Shown: piece after piece, positions 1 through 6,547 of the stretch
Layout: each line of letters begins with the position of its first letter
How positions within the stretch are numbered: position 1 is the first letter of the stretch
Origin: a virus
Direction: 5' to 3' (one strand)
Length of the DNA stretch: 31,905 nucleotides
IMG/VR virus record: IMGVR_UViG_3300031951_000776
Location: 1-31,905 of that record
Notes under the pieces: model-generated
What the model was told of the DNA's origin: nothing
Databases searched by the model: none
What the model saw: the letters and a program-made list of their open reading frames with translations, nothing else
Program-made: the position numbers and the translations under genes

Positions 1-1
1 A

Positions 2-1072
2 AACTACGCTGATTACCTATCATCTAAACTGAACGAATCTATTAAATATACTGAGCATGTTGCTGAGACTACTAACAACGGTATCGAGTATGCTAGCTAT
101 ATTGGTGAGAAACTAAACGAGTCAGTAAACTATCAAGATTACTTGGCTGAGAAGTTAAACGAGAACATCAACTACTCTGAGTACTTGAAAGAGAACTTAA
201 ACTCTTCTATCAAGACTCTTAACAATTCTGTAAAATACCAAAACTATCTAGCAGAAGAGTTAGACAGAGGGTTACAGTACACTGAATACGTTGCTGAAGG
301 TGCAAACAGAGGAATTGAATTTGCAGAATACCTTGCAGAAAACGTAAACGCTAACCGTGACTACGCTCAATACATCGCTGAAAAACTAGATCAAAACATT
401 GGTTACTCTGAATACATCGCTGAATCTCTTAACGGAGGAACAGTAGTAGGAGGAAGAAACGTTCTTGGTGGAGTTGCTGGATTAAACGAGTCTACTTCAA
501 TCGACAACTTAATCTCTAAAGTAGATGCAGTTATCACAGAAGTTAACAGTTCTTCAGCTAAAGCAGTTCTTGAAAGCAAATATCCTTTCTTAAAGGTTAT
601 GAGCGAAAACAACAAGAAGTCTTTCCACGGTCTAGATACAGACAGCAAACAAGCAATCGTAGAAGCTCTTAACGGATCTCTTTGGTTCAACGAGAACGAC
701 GTATTAGGAATTATGGAAGCAGTTCTTAACCACAAGAACGAAAACGTTCCTAGCTACGTTAGATTCATGCCAGTAGAGTACAAGACTCTTTGGACTGAAA
801 TGAACGAAAGCGAGAAGAATAGAATTCACGCTAAAGCTCAACTTTACACAGTAAACACTCCTTACCAAGCCAAAGCGTTTTGGGACGAAATGGACATGAG
901 AGGAGTACAATACAGAATCGAAGAAAGCAAACAACAAAATAAATTGCAACAACTCAACGAAAGCCAAAGTACAGAAGGCCTAATACCTGTAAATCAGGTT
1001 GTTGAGATGCAGAGAGGTTACTCTCAAGGTTACCTACAAGGTCTACAGAGATCTGCAGATCTTAGAAAGTAA
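2..1072 (+). CDS. Scaffold-like prohead core protein with 14-residue repeats (5' end outside window)
   Basis: The reading frame is open from the left edge, so the true start lies upstream; the TTG at 143 is not a convincing start. The visible N-terminal half is about ten copies of a 14-residue unit of the form YxxYLAEKLNExIx, with one 7-residue half unit (TLNNSVK) in the array. A 14-residue, two-heptad period suggests a long helical or coiled-coil rod. The C-terminal part is non-repetitive, helical and Glu/Lys-rich (around SKYPFLKVMSENNKKSF and VRFMPVEYKTLW). It sits 27 bp upstream of the gp23 homologue, where T4 has the core scaffold gene 22, so a prohead core role is inferred from position and architecture rather than recognised sequence identity. 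Two matches to the T4 prohead protease consensus (I/L)xE|(A/G), IVE|A and IME|A, occur in the C-terminal part. A long tail fibre or other structural rod is a less likely alternative. Confidence 0.6.
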   Translation, partial: NYADYLSSKLNESIKYTEHVAETTNNGIEYASYIGEKLNESVNYQDYLAEKLNENINYSEYLKENLNSSIKTLNNSVKYQNYLAEELDRGLQYTEYVAEGANRGIEFAEYLAENVNANRDYAQYIAEKLDQNIGYSEYIAESLNGGTVVGGRNVLGGVAGLNESTSIDNLISKVDAVITEVNSSSAKAVLESKYPFLKVMSENNKKSFHGLDTDSKQAIVEALNGSLWFNENDVLGIMEAVLNHKNENVPSYVRFMPVEYKTLWTEMNESEKNRIHAKAQLYTVNTPYQAKAFWDEMDMRGVQYRIEESKQQNKLQQLNESQSTEGLIPVNQVVEMQRGYSQGYLQGLQRSADLRK

Positions 1073-1099
1073 CAAAAACTAAAAAAATCATTTTAACAA

Positions 1100-2770
1100 A
1101 TGGCACGTACAAAAATTTTCAGACGTTCAAGCGATAATCGCTTGGCAACTACCTGGAACCCAATCTTAGAAGGATATGGTGCAGACGTTGCAAAGACTCC
1201 ATGGTTAGCTGAGTATGCTCACAACCACGCGATCTTTGATAACGCTACTCCATTGTTCGAACAGACTGCTCCTGGTGTATTCTTACAAACTCCTGGATCT
1301 CTTGGTGGATTCATGGGTAACCCACAAGCTCCAACACCTTCTCAAACTCCATTCACAGGCGGTGTTAAAAATGCTTACTCTGACTCAGGTTCAGGTGACA
1401 AGTTTCCATCTTTGTTACCAGTAGCGATTCAGGTTGCTGCTAAGACTATCGGTTTCGATCTAGTTCCTGTAATCCCTATGGATTCTCCAGTTGGATTCCT
1501 TCCTTACTTGGATTATCTATATGCAGGTGGTCGTACAACTGGTTCTGACTTTGATCCTTATTTAGTAAAACTAGAAGGAATTAAAGCAGACGTTCTTACT
1601 GCTACTCCTGAAGCTGGTGATGCTGTTAGAACTGCAGGTGGTGGTGGTGACATTACTGCTGAATTCGTTGGATTCTCTCGCGTAGACGGTACAATGATCA
1701 TCAAGATCCTTGCTGACGCTTCAACTGGAGGTACTACTACAATCGACGGTGAATTTTCAGGAAACGATATCGACATCAATTTTGGTGCTGGTTTCATTAA
1801 CCAAGTAGGAACAAACGTTGATGCTGTTTCTTTAGTATCTGCGTTAGAAAACCACATTTCTGGTTTCACTTCAGTATCTGATGCTGAGTATGATCAACCT
1901 CAAGGTAGATTCTACGGTAACTACTTACCTACAACTGGAAACACTCCTAACGGAATGTCTCGTGAGGCTGGTGAGAACTCTAAGTTCCGTCAAATGGGTC
2001 TAAGAATGTTCACTAAGTTTGTTGAGGCTAAGACTGACCAGGTTTCTATCTCAGCAACAGTTGAGCAAATCCAAGACTTGAACAGAGTATGGAACTACGA
2101 CGTTATCTCTATGTTAGAGAACGTTGCAGTAAACGACCTTGCTCAATCTATCAACAAGCAACTTGTTGACCGAGTATTCCAAATGGCTGATGTTCACAAC
2201 GGTGAGATCGACCTAGTTGAAGGTACTGGAATCACAACTCTTGACCTTTCTACAGGTACAGGAGGTTTCGAAAACGTTTCTACATTGCAACGTAGATTAG
2301 TTACTAAAGTTCTTGAACTTGCTAACTTGATCTACCATAGAGGACGTTTCGGAGCTGGTACATTCATGGTAACTAACGGACGCCTTGCTTCTGCATTGGC
2401 AGACGTTGCTGGTTACTCAATTGCACAAGTTCCAACTGATATGACTGGTGTTGCTGGAAACCTTTACCCTGCTGGTAAAGTTTACGGTGTACAGGTTTAT
2501 GTTGACCCTAACTTATCTTGGGGAGATACAAGACTTGCAATCGGTCGTAAAGGTGCTGACGAAGAGCCTGGAGTTAAATTCATGCCGTACATCATGGCTG
2601 AATCTCTTCAGACTATCGCAGAGGGTACATTCTCTCCAAAAATCGGTATGAAATCTCGTTACGCGATTACTGAAGCTGGATGGCACCCTGAAACACAGTA
2701 TGTTAACATGGATATCCAAGGTGATATCGCAGTTCTTACTGGTGGTGTTGCACCTGCAAACTTTAGCTAG
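1100..2770 (+). CDS. 23: Major capsid protein, T4 gp23-like
   Basis: This 556-aa protein (T4 gp23 is 521 aa) builds the hexameric capsid lattice with an HK97-type fold. Recognisable gp23 blocks are the PMDSPVGFLPYLDYLYAGG stretch near residues 126-144, the QMGLRMFTKFVEAKTDQVS segment near 298-316, the RRGAG-like HRGRFGAGTFMVTNGRLAS segment, and the C-terminal VYVDPNLSW ... GMKSRYAI region. Residues about 150-285 are a Gly/Thr/Asp-rich stretch that looks like an inserted surface domain. The N-terminus contains NPILEGYG; I22-L23-E24|G25 fits the T4 gp21 protease consensus, which would remove 24 residues (T4 removes 65). It follows the scaffold-like gene by 27 bp with no promoter box between, so the two are probably co-transcribed, and it is followed by a strong terminator. 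The leader is A-rich without an SD. Confidence 0.95.
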   Translation: MARTKIFRRSSDNRLATTWNPILEGYGADVAKTPWLAEYAHNHAIFDNATPLFEQTAPGVFLQTPGSLGGFMGNPQAPTPSQTPFTGGVKNAYSDSGSGDKFPSLLPVAIQVAAKTIGFDLVPVIPMDSPVGFLPYLDYLYAGGRTTGSDFDPYLVKLEGIKADVLTATPEAGDAVRTAGGGGDITAEFVGFSRVDGTMIIKILADASTGGTTTIDGEFSGNDIDINFGAGFINQVGTNVDAVSLVSALENHISGFTSVSDAEYDQPQGRFYGNYLPTTGNTPNGMSREAGENSKFRQMGLRMFTKFVEAKTDQVSISATVEQIQDLNRVWNYDVISMLENVAVNDLAQSINKQLVDRVFQMADVHNGEIDLVEGTGITTLDLSTGTGGFENVSTLQRRLVTKVLELANLIYHRGRFGAGTFMVTNGRLASALADVAGYSIAQVPTDMTGVAGNLYPAGKVYGVQVYVDPNLSWGDTRLAIGRKGADEEPGVKFMPYIMAESLQTIAEGTFSPKIGMKSRYAITEAGWHPETQYVNMDIQGDIAVLTGGVAPANFS

Positions 2771-2790
2771 TATTAAACTAACTATAAAGG

Positions 2791-2816
2791 AAAAAGGAAC
2801 CTTCGGGTTCCTTTTT
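2791..2816 (+). terminator. Strong intrinsic terminator after the capsid gene
   Basis: There is a perfect 11-bp stem, AAAAAGGAACC pairing with GGTTCCTTTTT, closed by a stable C(UUCG)G tetraloop and running into a T tract. It lies 20 bp after the capsid stop and 14 bp before the next late-type promoter box, so it separates the head operon from the holin/Dps-like pair. The A tract on the other arm means it could also act on the opposite strand. Confidence 0.9.
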
Positions 2817-2829
2817 CTTGTTTATAGGG

Positions 2830-2837
2830 ATAAATAA
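2830..2837 (+). promoter_or_regulatory. T4-late-type promoter box ATAAATAA
   Basis: The core ATAAATAA, with an overlapping second copy at 2834-2841, starts 23 nt before the holin-like ATG. It resembles the T4 late consensus TATAAATA, and no convincing -35 element is seen. The same core precedes three other late-type genes in this window at similar distances. Confidence 0.6.
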
Positions 2838-2852
2838 ATAAAACGAACAAAG

Positions 2853-3020
2853 ATGAATAAAGAACAAGTAATCGGAATAGTAAGACACTGCTTAACTTTT
2901 ATAGGCGGTCTCTTAATCATGAAAGGAATCGTTGATGAATCTACTTCAAACGAAGTTATTGGTGGAATAATTACCTTGGTTGGTACCATCTGGTCAATTG
3001 TTGAAAAAAACAAAGCATAA
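2853..3020 (+). CDS. Small holin-like membrane protein (55 aa)
   Basis: This short ORF begins MNKEQVIGIVRHCLTF and ends IWSIVEKNKA. It has two hydrophobic segments (about residues 13-25 and 36-49) separated by the polar loop DESTSNE, and a charged C-terminus. Size and pattern match the small phage proteins annotated as Pam3-gp28-type putative holins, recalled from memory, which would permeabilise the inner membrane for the endolysin. It lies directly behind a late promoter box and 6 bp before the Dps-like gene, so the two form a late operon. The endolysin is about 27 kb away at 29962. The family assignment is moderately sure; that it is a real membrane protein gene is well supported by promoter, composition and spacing. 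Confidence 0.75.
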   Translation: MNKEQVIGIVRHCLTFIGGLLIMKGIVDESTSNEVIGGIITLVGTIWSIVEKNKA

Positions 3021-3026
3021 GGAATA

Positions 3027-3392
3027 ATGGCAACATTTGCATCAGCCTTTTTAGGCATACTTTCGCAACTAAAGGTCTTACACTGGCAGACCAAATCATA
3101 TGCAAAACACGTTGCATACGGAGAAGCGTATGAGGTTCTAGACGGCCTAGTAGATAGCTTTACTGAGATCTATATGGGAAAATACGGTAGAGTAATCATC
3201 GAACAGGACGATTCTATTAACTTAGTAAACATCGGTGAGATGGACCAAGACGAGTTCTTAGGAGTAATTTGTGAGTTCTTATTGTCTCTAGACAATCAAT
3301 TAGATTCTAATAAGGATACTGACTTATTAAACCTGCGTGACGAGATGTTAGCAGAAATCAACAAGCTTAAATATCTATTGACTCTACAATAG
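3027..3392 (+). CDS. Short Dps/ferritin-like protein (DUF5856-type)
   Basis: This 121-aa helical protein has an N-terminal helix containing LHWQTKSYAKH, which resembles the Dps signature LHW...H. Four residues can be laid over the Dps ferroxidase ligands: H19, H28, D43 and E47. The H28-D43-E47 spacing (15 and 4) equals E. coli Dps H63-D78-E82, while the first pair is 9 apart instead of 12. I recall related proteins in T4-like phages under DUF5856, function unknown. At 121 aa it is shorter than Dps (167 aa), and the second half (ending NKLKYLLTLQ) is another helix pair. The start is supported by an AAGGA-like sequence just upstream. It shares the late transcript with the holin-like gene. Iron binding is an inference. 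Confidence 0.75.
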   Translation: MATFASAFLGILSQLKVLHWQTKSYAKHVAYGEAYEVLDGLVDSFTEIYMGKYGRVIIEQDDSINLVNIGEMDQDEFLGVICEFLLSLDNQLDSNKDTDLLNLRDEMLAEINKLKYLLTLQ

Positions 3393-3405
3393 AATCTATT
3401 TCCAG

Positions 3406-4395
3406 TCAATCTTTAGAACTAAAGCCTATCGTTTTTTCGTTAGGCTTTTTTATTTTAGGTTTGACCTTCATGCCTTCAAGCAAGGCAATCGCCTCATCGA
3501 ACGTCTTATCTAATAGGAATACTGATATGACTAGTTCTTTTAGGTGGGATAGGGACATGTCCTCTGTTCTCTTTATCCAACGAACCACGTCTATATCTTC
3601 TATCTTTTTTCCTAGTTTTGCTCTTAGGTATGCCTCCCTGATCTCAGAATTAGGCATGTCAACCTGATATCTACGGTCAAATCTAGACGGACGATTAGAG
3701 ATACGTTCTTCTAGTTTTTCTGGATAATTGGTCGTAGCGATGTAGACAACGTTTTCTATCTGCTTAACTCCGTCTAAAATATTTAGCAATTGGCTGGTTG
3801 CATACTTGCCTTCTCCGGCAATTGCTTCCAAGTCTTCAAGGATTACTACGATCGGCCTAGTCGGCTCGATGCTTCTAAACAAGGGCATGAAATCGATAAA
3901 GTAATCTACTGAATCTTCGTCCTTGATGTTTATCACAAGTCCTCCAAGCTGAATGATTTGCTTAACGCAGAGCTGTATGATTCCAGACTTACCGCAACCC
4001 GGCTCGCCATATAGAAGAATACCTCTCTTGTGAACGAACTTATAATTGCTATAGAGTTCTTTGCTTTCCCAAAATCGGTTGATGTCAGAAAGGATCTCTT
4101 GGATCTCAGCAGAAGGTAACTCATACAGTTCATCGGTCTTAAATGGAAGACGTTTTAAGATGACTTGATTTACGTCCCTATTGTAGACAGGTTCGTATAG
4201 GCCTGAAGGAACTGATGCTATCGTTGCGTGGGCAGGACAATATTCACCGTCAGACAAGGGTCTCCAACAGGAAACCTTTTTTGTATCATCAACTTCGTTT
4301 GGTTTTGAAGCATTCCCTTCAAGCATGATGTCTAAGTTACTTAGTTCTTCGGCTATATCGATTCGTGTTTTAATCGCTTTATTTTTTCCCATCAT
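3406..4395 (-). CDS. AAA+ ATPase (BCS1/FtsH/proteasome-ATPase-like module)
   Basis: This 329-aa protein has one classical AAA module in its C-terminal two thirds: Walker A GEPGCGKS (130-137), Walker B VVILED (183-188), sensor 1 TTN (221-223) and the arginine-finger region RPSRFDRR (235-242). Such enzymes form hexamers that remodel or unfold proteins. The N-terminal 110 residues hold two cysteines and a histidine (C43, C53, H56) that might bind metal and could be a substrate-recognition region. No protease domain follows, so it would act as an unfoldase or remodelling factor with an unknown target. It is the last gene of this - strand cluster, and its start overlaps the stop of the secreted 98-aa protein (ATGA), so translation is coupled. 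A role in the phage is not assignable from sequence. Confidence 0.9.
   Translation of the reverse strand: MMGKNKAIKTRIDIAEELSNLDIMLEGNASKPNEVDDTKKVSCWRPLSDGEYCPAHATIASVPSGLYEPVYNRDVNQVILKRLPFKTDELYELPSAEIQEILSDINRFWESKELYSNYKFVHKRGILLYGEPGCGKSGIIQLCVKQIIQLGGLVINIKDEDSVDYFIDFMPLFRSIEPTRPIVVILEDLEAIAGEGKYATSQLLNILDGVKQIENVVYIATTNYPEKLEERISNRPSRFDRRYQVDMPNSEIREAYLRAKLGKKIEDIDVVRWIKRTEDMSLSHLKELVISVFLLDKTFDEAIALLEGMKVKPKIKKPNEKTIGFSSKD
3420..3451 (+). terminator. Terminator overlapping the 3' end of the opposing ATPase gene
   Basis: AAAGCCTA pairs with TAGGCTTT, extended inward by a CG/CG step across one T-T mismatch around a T-rich loop, and is followed by a T run. It would stop transcription from the late holin/Dps pair. 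It lies within the last codons (KPNEKTIGFSSKD) of the convergent AAA+ gene, so it doubles as coding sequence. Confidence 0.65.
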
Positions 4396-4688
4396 CTCTT
4401 GTTTCTAGACTTCTTTTTTCTTTTAGACTCAATCGCTGTCGATTCTGCTAATATTTCATATCTTTGATGATAGACTGTTAAGTCGTCTACGAGTATTGGA
4501 GTGACCTTTTTTCCATGGTAGTATGGATCATAGATCCAAGACCGATAGATGTTTTTACCAGTAGGATCGTTCTTGATGTAAACTGTGTCTCTCTCTAAGT
4601 TAGAAACAACTAGGTCATTACTAACAAAGTTTGCTTGAGCAAAGGCTAATCCTGAAGATAAAAAAAGTACTAATAACGTGATTTTCAT
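4392..4688 (-). CDS. Small exported protein with signal peptide (unknown function)
   Basis: The 98-aa product starts with a typical Sec signal peptide: MK, a hydrophobic core, then AFAQA with a likely cut around residues 17-19. The mature part has the Tyr/Asp-rich segment SWIYDPYYHGKKVTP and ends in a very basic tail (ESKRKKKSRNKR). It would be sent to the periplasm or cell surface during infection. I do not recognise the family. Its stop overlaps the AAA+ ATPase start by 4 bp, and it is separated from the topoisomerase gene by about 35 bp containing a possible TATAAC -10 element at 4708-4713. The AQA-type cleavage end looks bacterial. A lysis accessory or envelope-modifying role is possible but not shown. 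Confidence 0.75.
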   Translation of the reverse strand: MKITLLVLFLSSGLAFAQANFVSNDLVVSNLERDTVYIKNDPTGKNIYRSWIYDPYYHGKKVTPILVDDLTVYHQRYEILAESTAIESKRKKKSRNKR

Positions 4689-4723
4689 TTTGTATGTTTT
4701 ATGCTAGTTATACTTGGAAGAAA

Positions 4724-6082
4724 TTAAAAAGTTTTATTCAAGGCCTTTTTTAGCTCTAAAAGATCACTTTTATACATTTGAATGGGCTCAATGCTTCTAA
4801 TTTTCTCTAACTCTGCTTCCTTACCTTCTAACTGGTTTAGCAACTCTTGAAACTTTTCTAGAGTCAAGGTATGGATTGCCATGTTTAGTAAGTAATTGTA
4901 AGAACCATCTACTTGATCAAAATCAGCAGTCTCTAAGTAAAGTATGATTTGACTCTTAGGAACGTTGTTTACCACTAGTTCCCCATCGATTATTGCCTTA
5001 ATGAAACGTGCTCTATTTGATAACACCAAGAGTTCTGACTCTAGCTTGTTTATTATGTGAGCCTTTCTTTTTGAGTAATAGCTCAATCTAAAGTCAACGA
5101 AATACTCGATTATCTCTTTGGCTGTGGTAAATATCTTAAGTTGGCCGTTTTCATCAAGAACGGTAAAGTTTTCAGTCTGTTTTTCTTCCATCTTTAGAAG
5201 TCGTTCTAGCTTGACTGAATCTTTGATGGTCTTTAGGTCTTCCCTTCTAAACTTTATGGTGTAGTTGATGTTAGACTTACAGTTGTTTTCGTATGCTGCA
5301 ATGCTGCGTTTTTCCTCAATGTTGATCAGATGCTGGTCAAACTTCTCATAAGTGACGGATGGAGGTAATTCAGAAACAGCAACAGTTGATGTGTTTTTTA
5401 TCTCATACTTACCTCTAAATATCCAAGAAAGGTGAGAGTCTGGTGATTGGATACACTCTCCATTAAATTCTAGATACCATGGAGAAGGGTCTTCAAACCT
5501 TTTACCCTCAAGCTTCTTTAGACAAGCATCAATTAGGTTGATTGGGTTTCGGTTTAGGATGTTTGTCGCAAAGCCTACAGCGATTCCACTTCCTCCGTTT
5601 AGGAGAACAGTTGGAATTATGGGTAAGAAGAACATGGGTTCTATTTCATTACCTTCCTCGTGTCTAGACTCTAACAGTTCAAAGTCCTTGTAAAGCAGTC
5701 TAAAGTTGGGATGTAGCTTGGTGGATATGTATCGAGGAGCACCTGCTTCTGGAGAACGTAAGGAACCGAACTGTCCTATTGAATCTAACACAGGCATTGA
5801 ATTTTTAAACTTTTGTGCCATAGTAATTATAGCGCCGTTTAGAGATCCGTCACCGTGATGATAGTGAGCATCTGAGGCAACCTTTCCTGCGAGTTGGAAT
5901 ATCTTCAATGGCTTCTCATTTCCAGTCCTCCAGACCCTATTTGCGACGAATATTATCTTTCTTTGAGTAGGCTTAAAGCCGTCTATCACTGAAGGGATTG
6001 CTCTTTCTTCAACGACGTATTTTGCGTATTCTTTATAGTCAGTATCTAAGTATTGAGTTATAGTCTTTACTTCTGGTCGCAT
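4724..6082 (-). CDS. 52: Type II DNA topoisomerase medium subunit (gp52-like)
   Basis: This 452-aa protein (T4 gp52 is about 440 aa) is the breakage-reunion subunit, related to GyrA/ParC. It shows the winged-helix region with HYHHGDGSL (residues 73-81) and the active-site context SPEAGAPRYIS with catalytic Tyr118, which makes the transient phosphotyrosine link to DNA. Next come the tower segment and a coiled-coil region near the C-terminus (KFQELLNQLEGKEAELEKI). Like T4 gp52 it lacks the GyrA C-terminal beta-pinwheel, so it should relax and decatenate rather than introduce supercoils. Its partner is encoded at 6544-8415 with two small genes between. Its start overlaps the end of the 111-aa gene by 16 bp. 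Confidence 0.95.
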   Translation of the reverse strand: MRPEVKTITQYLDTDYKEYAKYVVEERAIPSVIDGFKPTQRKIIFVANRVWRTGNEKPLKIFQLAGKVASDAHYHHGDGSLNGAIITMAQKFKNSMPVLDSIGQFGSLRSPEAGAPRYISTKLHPNFRLLYKDFELLESRHEEGNEIEPMFFLPIIPTVLLNGGSGIAVGFATNILNRNPINLIDACLKKLEGKRFEDPSPWYLEFNGECIQSPDSHLSWIFRGKYEIKNTSTVAVSELPPSVTYEKFDQHLINIEEKRSIAAYENNCKSNINYTIKFRREDLKTIKDSVKLERLLKMEEKQTENFTVLDENGQLKIFTTAKEIIEYFVDFRLSYYSKRKAHIINKLESELLVLSNRARFIKAIIDGELVVNNVPKSQIILYLETADFDQVDGSYNYLLNMAIHTLTLEKFQELLNQLEGKEAELEKIRSIEPIQMYKSDLLELKKALNKTF

Positions 6083-6402
6083 TTAAAATATTTGTTAGTT
6101 TTTAAGTAATCGAAGAGCTCGTCAACGTTTGCTATTATTTCTACCTCTTCCTCATCAGTTGTAGAATAGGCCTTTATGTCTTCTCTACCGATTCCATCAT
6201 TGATTGCCCCTTTTTCATACATAAACCAATTATACCAATCTAGGCCATCAGTAGTAAGTATTTGTGATAATAAAAGGTTGGAAATCTCGTTACCAGTATC
6301 AGTAAAGTCTAGTAGGTCTATTCCGACTTCGAACGCAGCGTCGATTTTTTTGGAGCGCATCACCGACAGCTCAATTAGTTTTTTGAAGTCTGAAAGAATC
6401 AT
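6067..6402 (-). CDS. Small acidic protein of unknown function (111 aa)
   Basis: The product is acidic, with an N-terminal helical part (DFKKLIELSVMRSKKIDAAF), a Trp-containing stretch (GLDWYNWFMYEKGA) and a C-terminal segment rich in Glu/Asp ending DYLKTNKYFKCDQK. No signal peptide, membrane segment or enzyme motif is visible. Its position between the two topoisomerase subunit genes and the 16-bp overlap with gene 52 suggest co-expression, possibly as a topoisomerase partner, but this rests only on context. The ATG is preceded by a 17-mer (reading ATAAAAAATAACCTAAA) that also occurs, at the same 3-nt distance, before the membrane protein gene at 15172. Confidence 0.7.
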   Translation of the reverse strand: MILSDFKKLIELSVMRSKKIDAAFEVGIDLLDFTDTGNEISNLLLSQILTTDGLDWYNWFMYEKGAINDGIGREDIKAYSTTDEEEVEIIANVDELFDYLKTNKYFKCDQK

Positions 6403-6436
6403 AAATTTAGGTTATTTTTTATGTTCTACTCTGAAA

Positions 6437-6547
6437 TCATAAAAAAGTTCTAACTAACCACCAAACTATGGAAACGATGCCTATTATTCCGATCAGCCAA
6501 ATCGCTATAAACTTTGGAGCACGTTGGTGTTCGTTGTAATACTTCAT
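6437..6547 (-). CDS. 36-aa single-span membrane peptide
   Basis: The short ORF reads MKYYNEHQRAPKF, then a hydrophobic stretch rich in Ile, Trp and Val (about residues 14-31), then the end VRTFL. This is one clear transmembrane helix with a charged, probably cytoplasmic, N-terminus. Its ATG overlaps the stop of the topoisomerase large-subunit gene in the ATGA arrangement used throughout this cluster, which is the main evidence that it is translated. It resembles no family I can name; a small inhibitor or envelope peptide is possible. Confidence 0.6.
   Translation of the reverse strand: MKYYNEHQRAPKFIAIWLIGIIGIVSIVWWLVRTFL

Noticed and set aside
143-145. TTG at 143 as the start of the repeat protein
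   Set aside because: The same repeat pattern continues in frame upstream to the window edge, so the gene starts outside.
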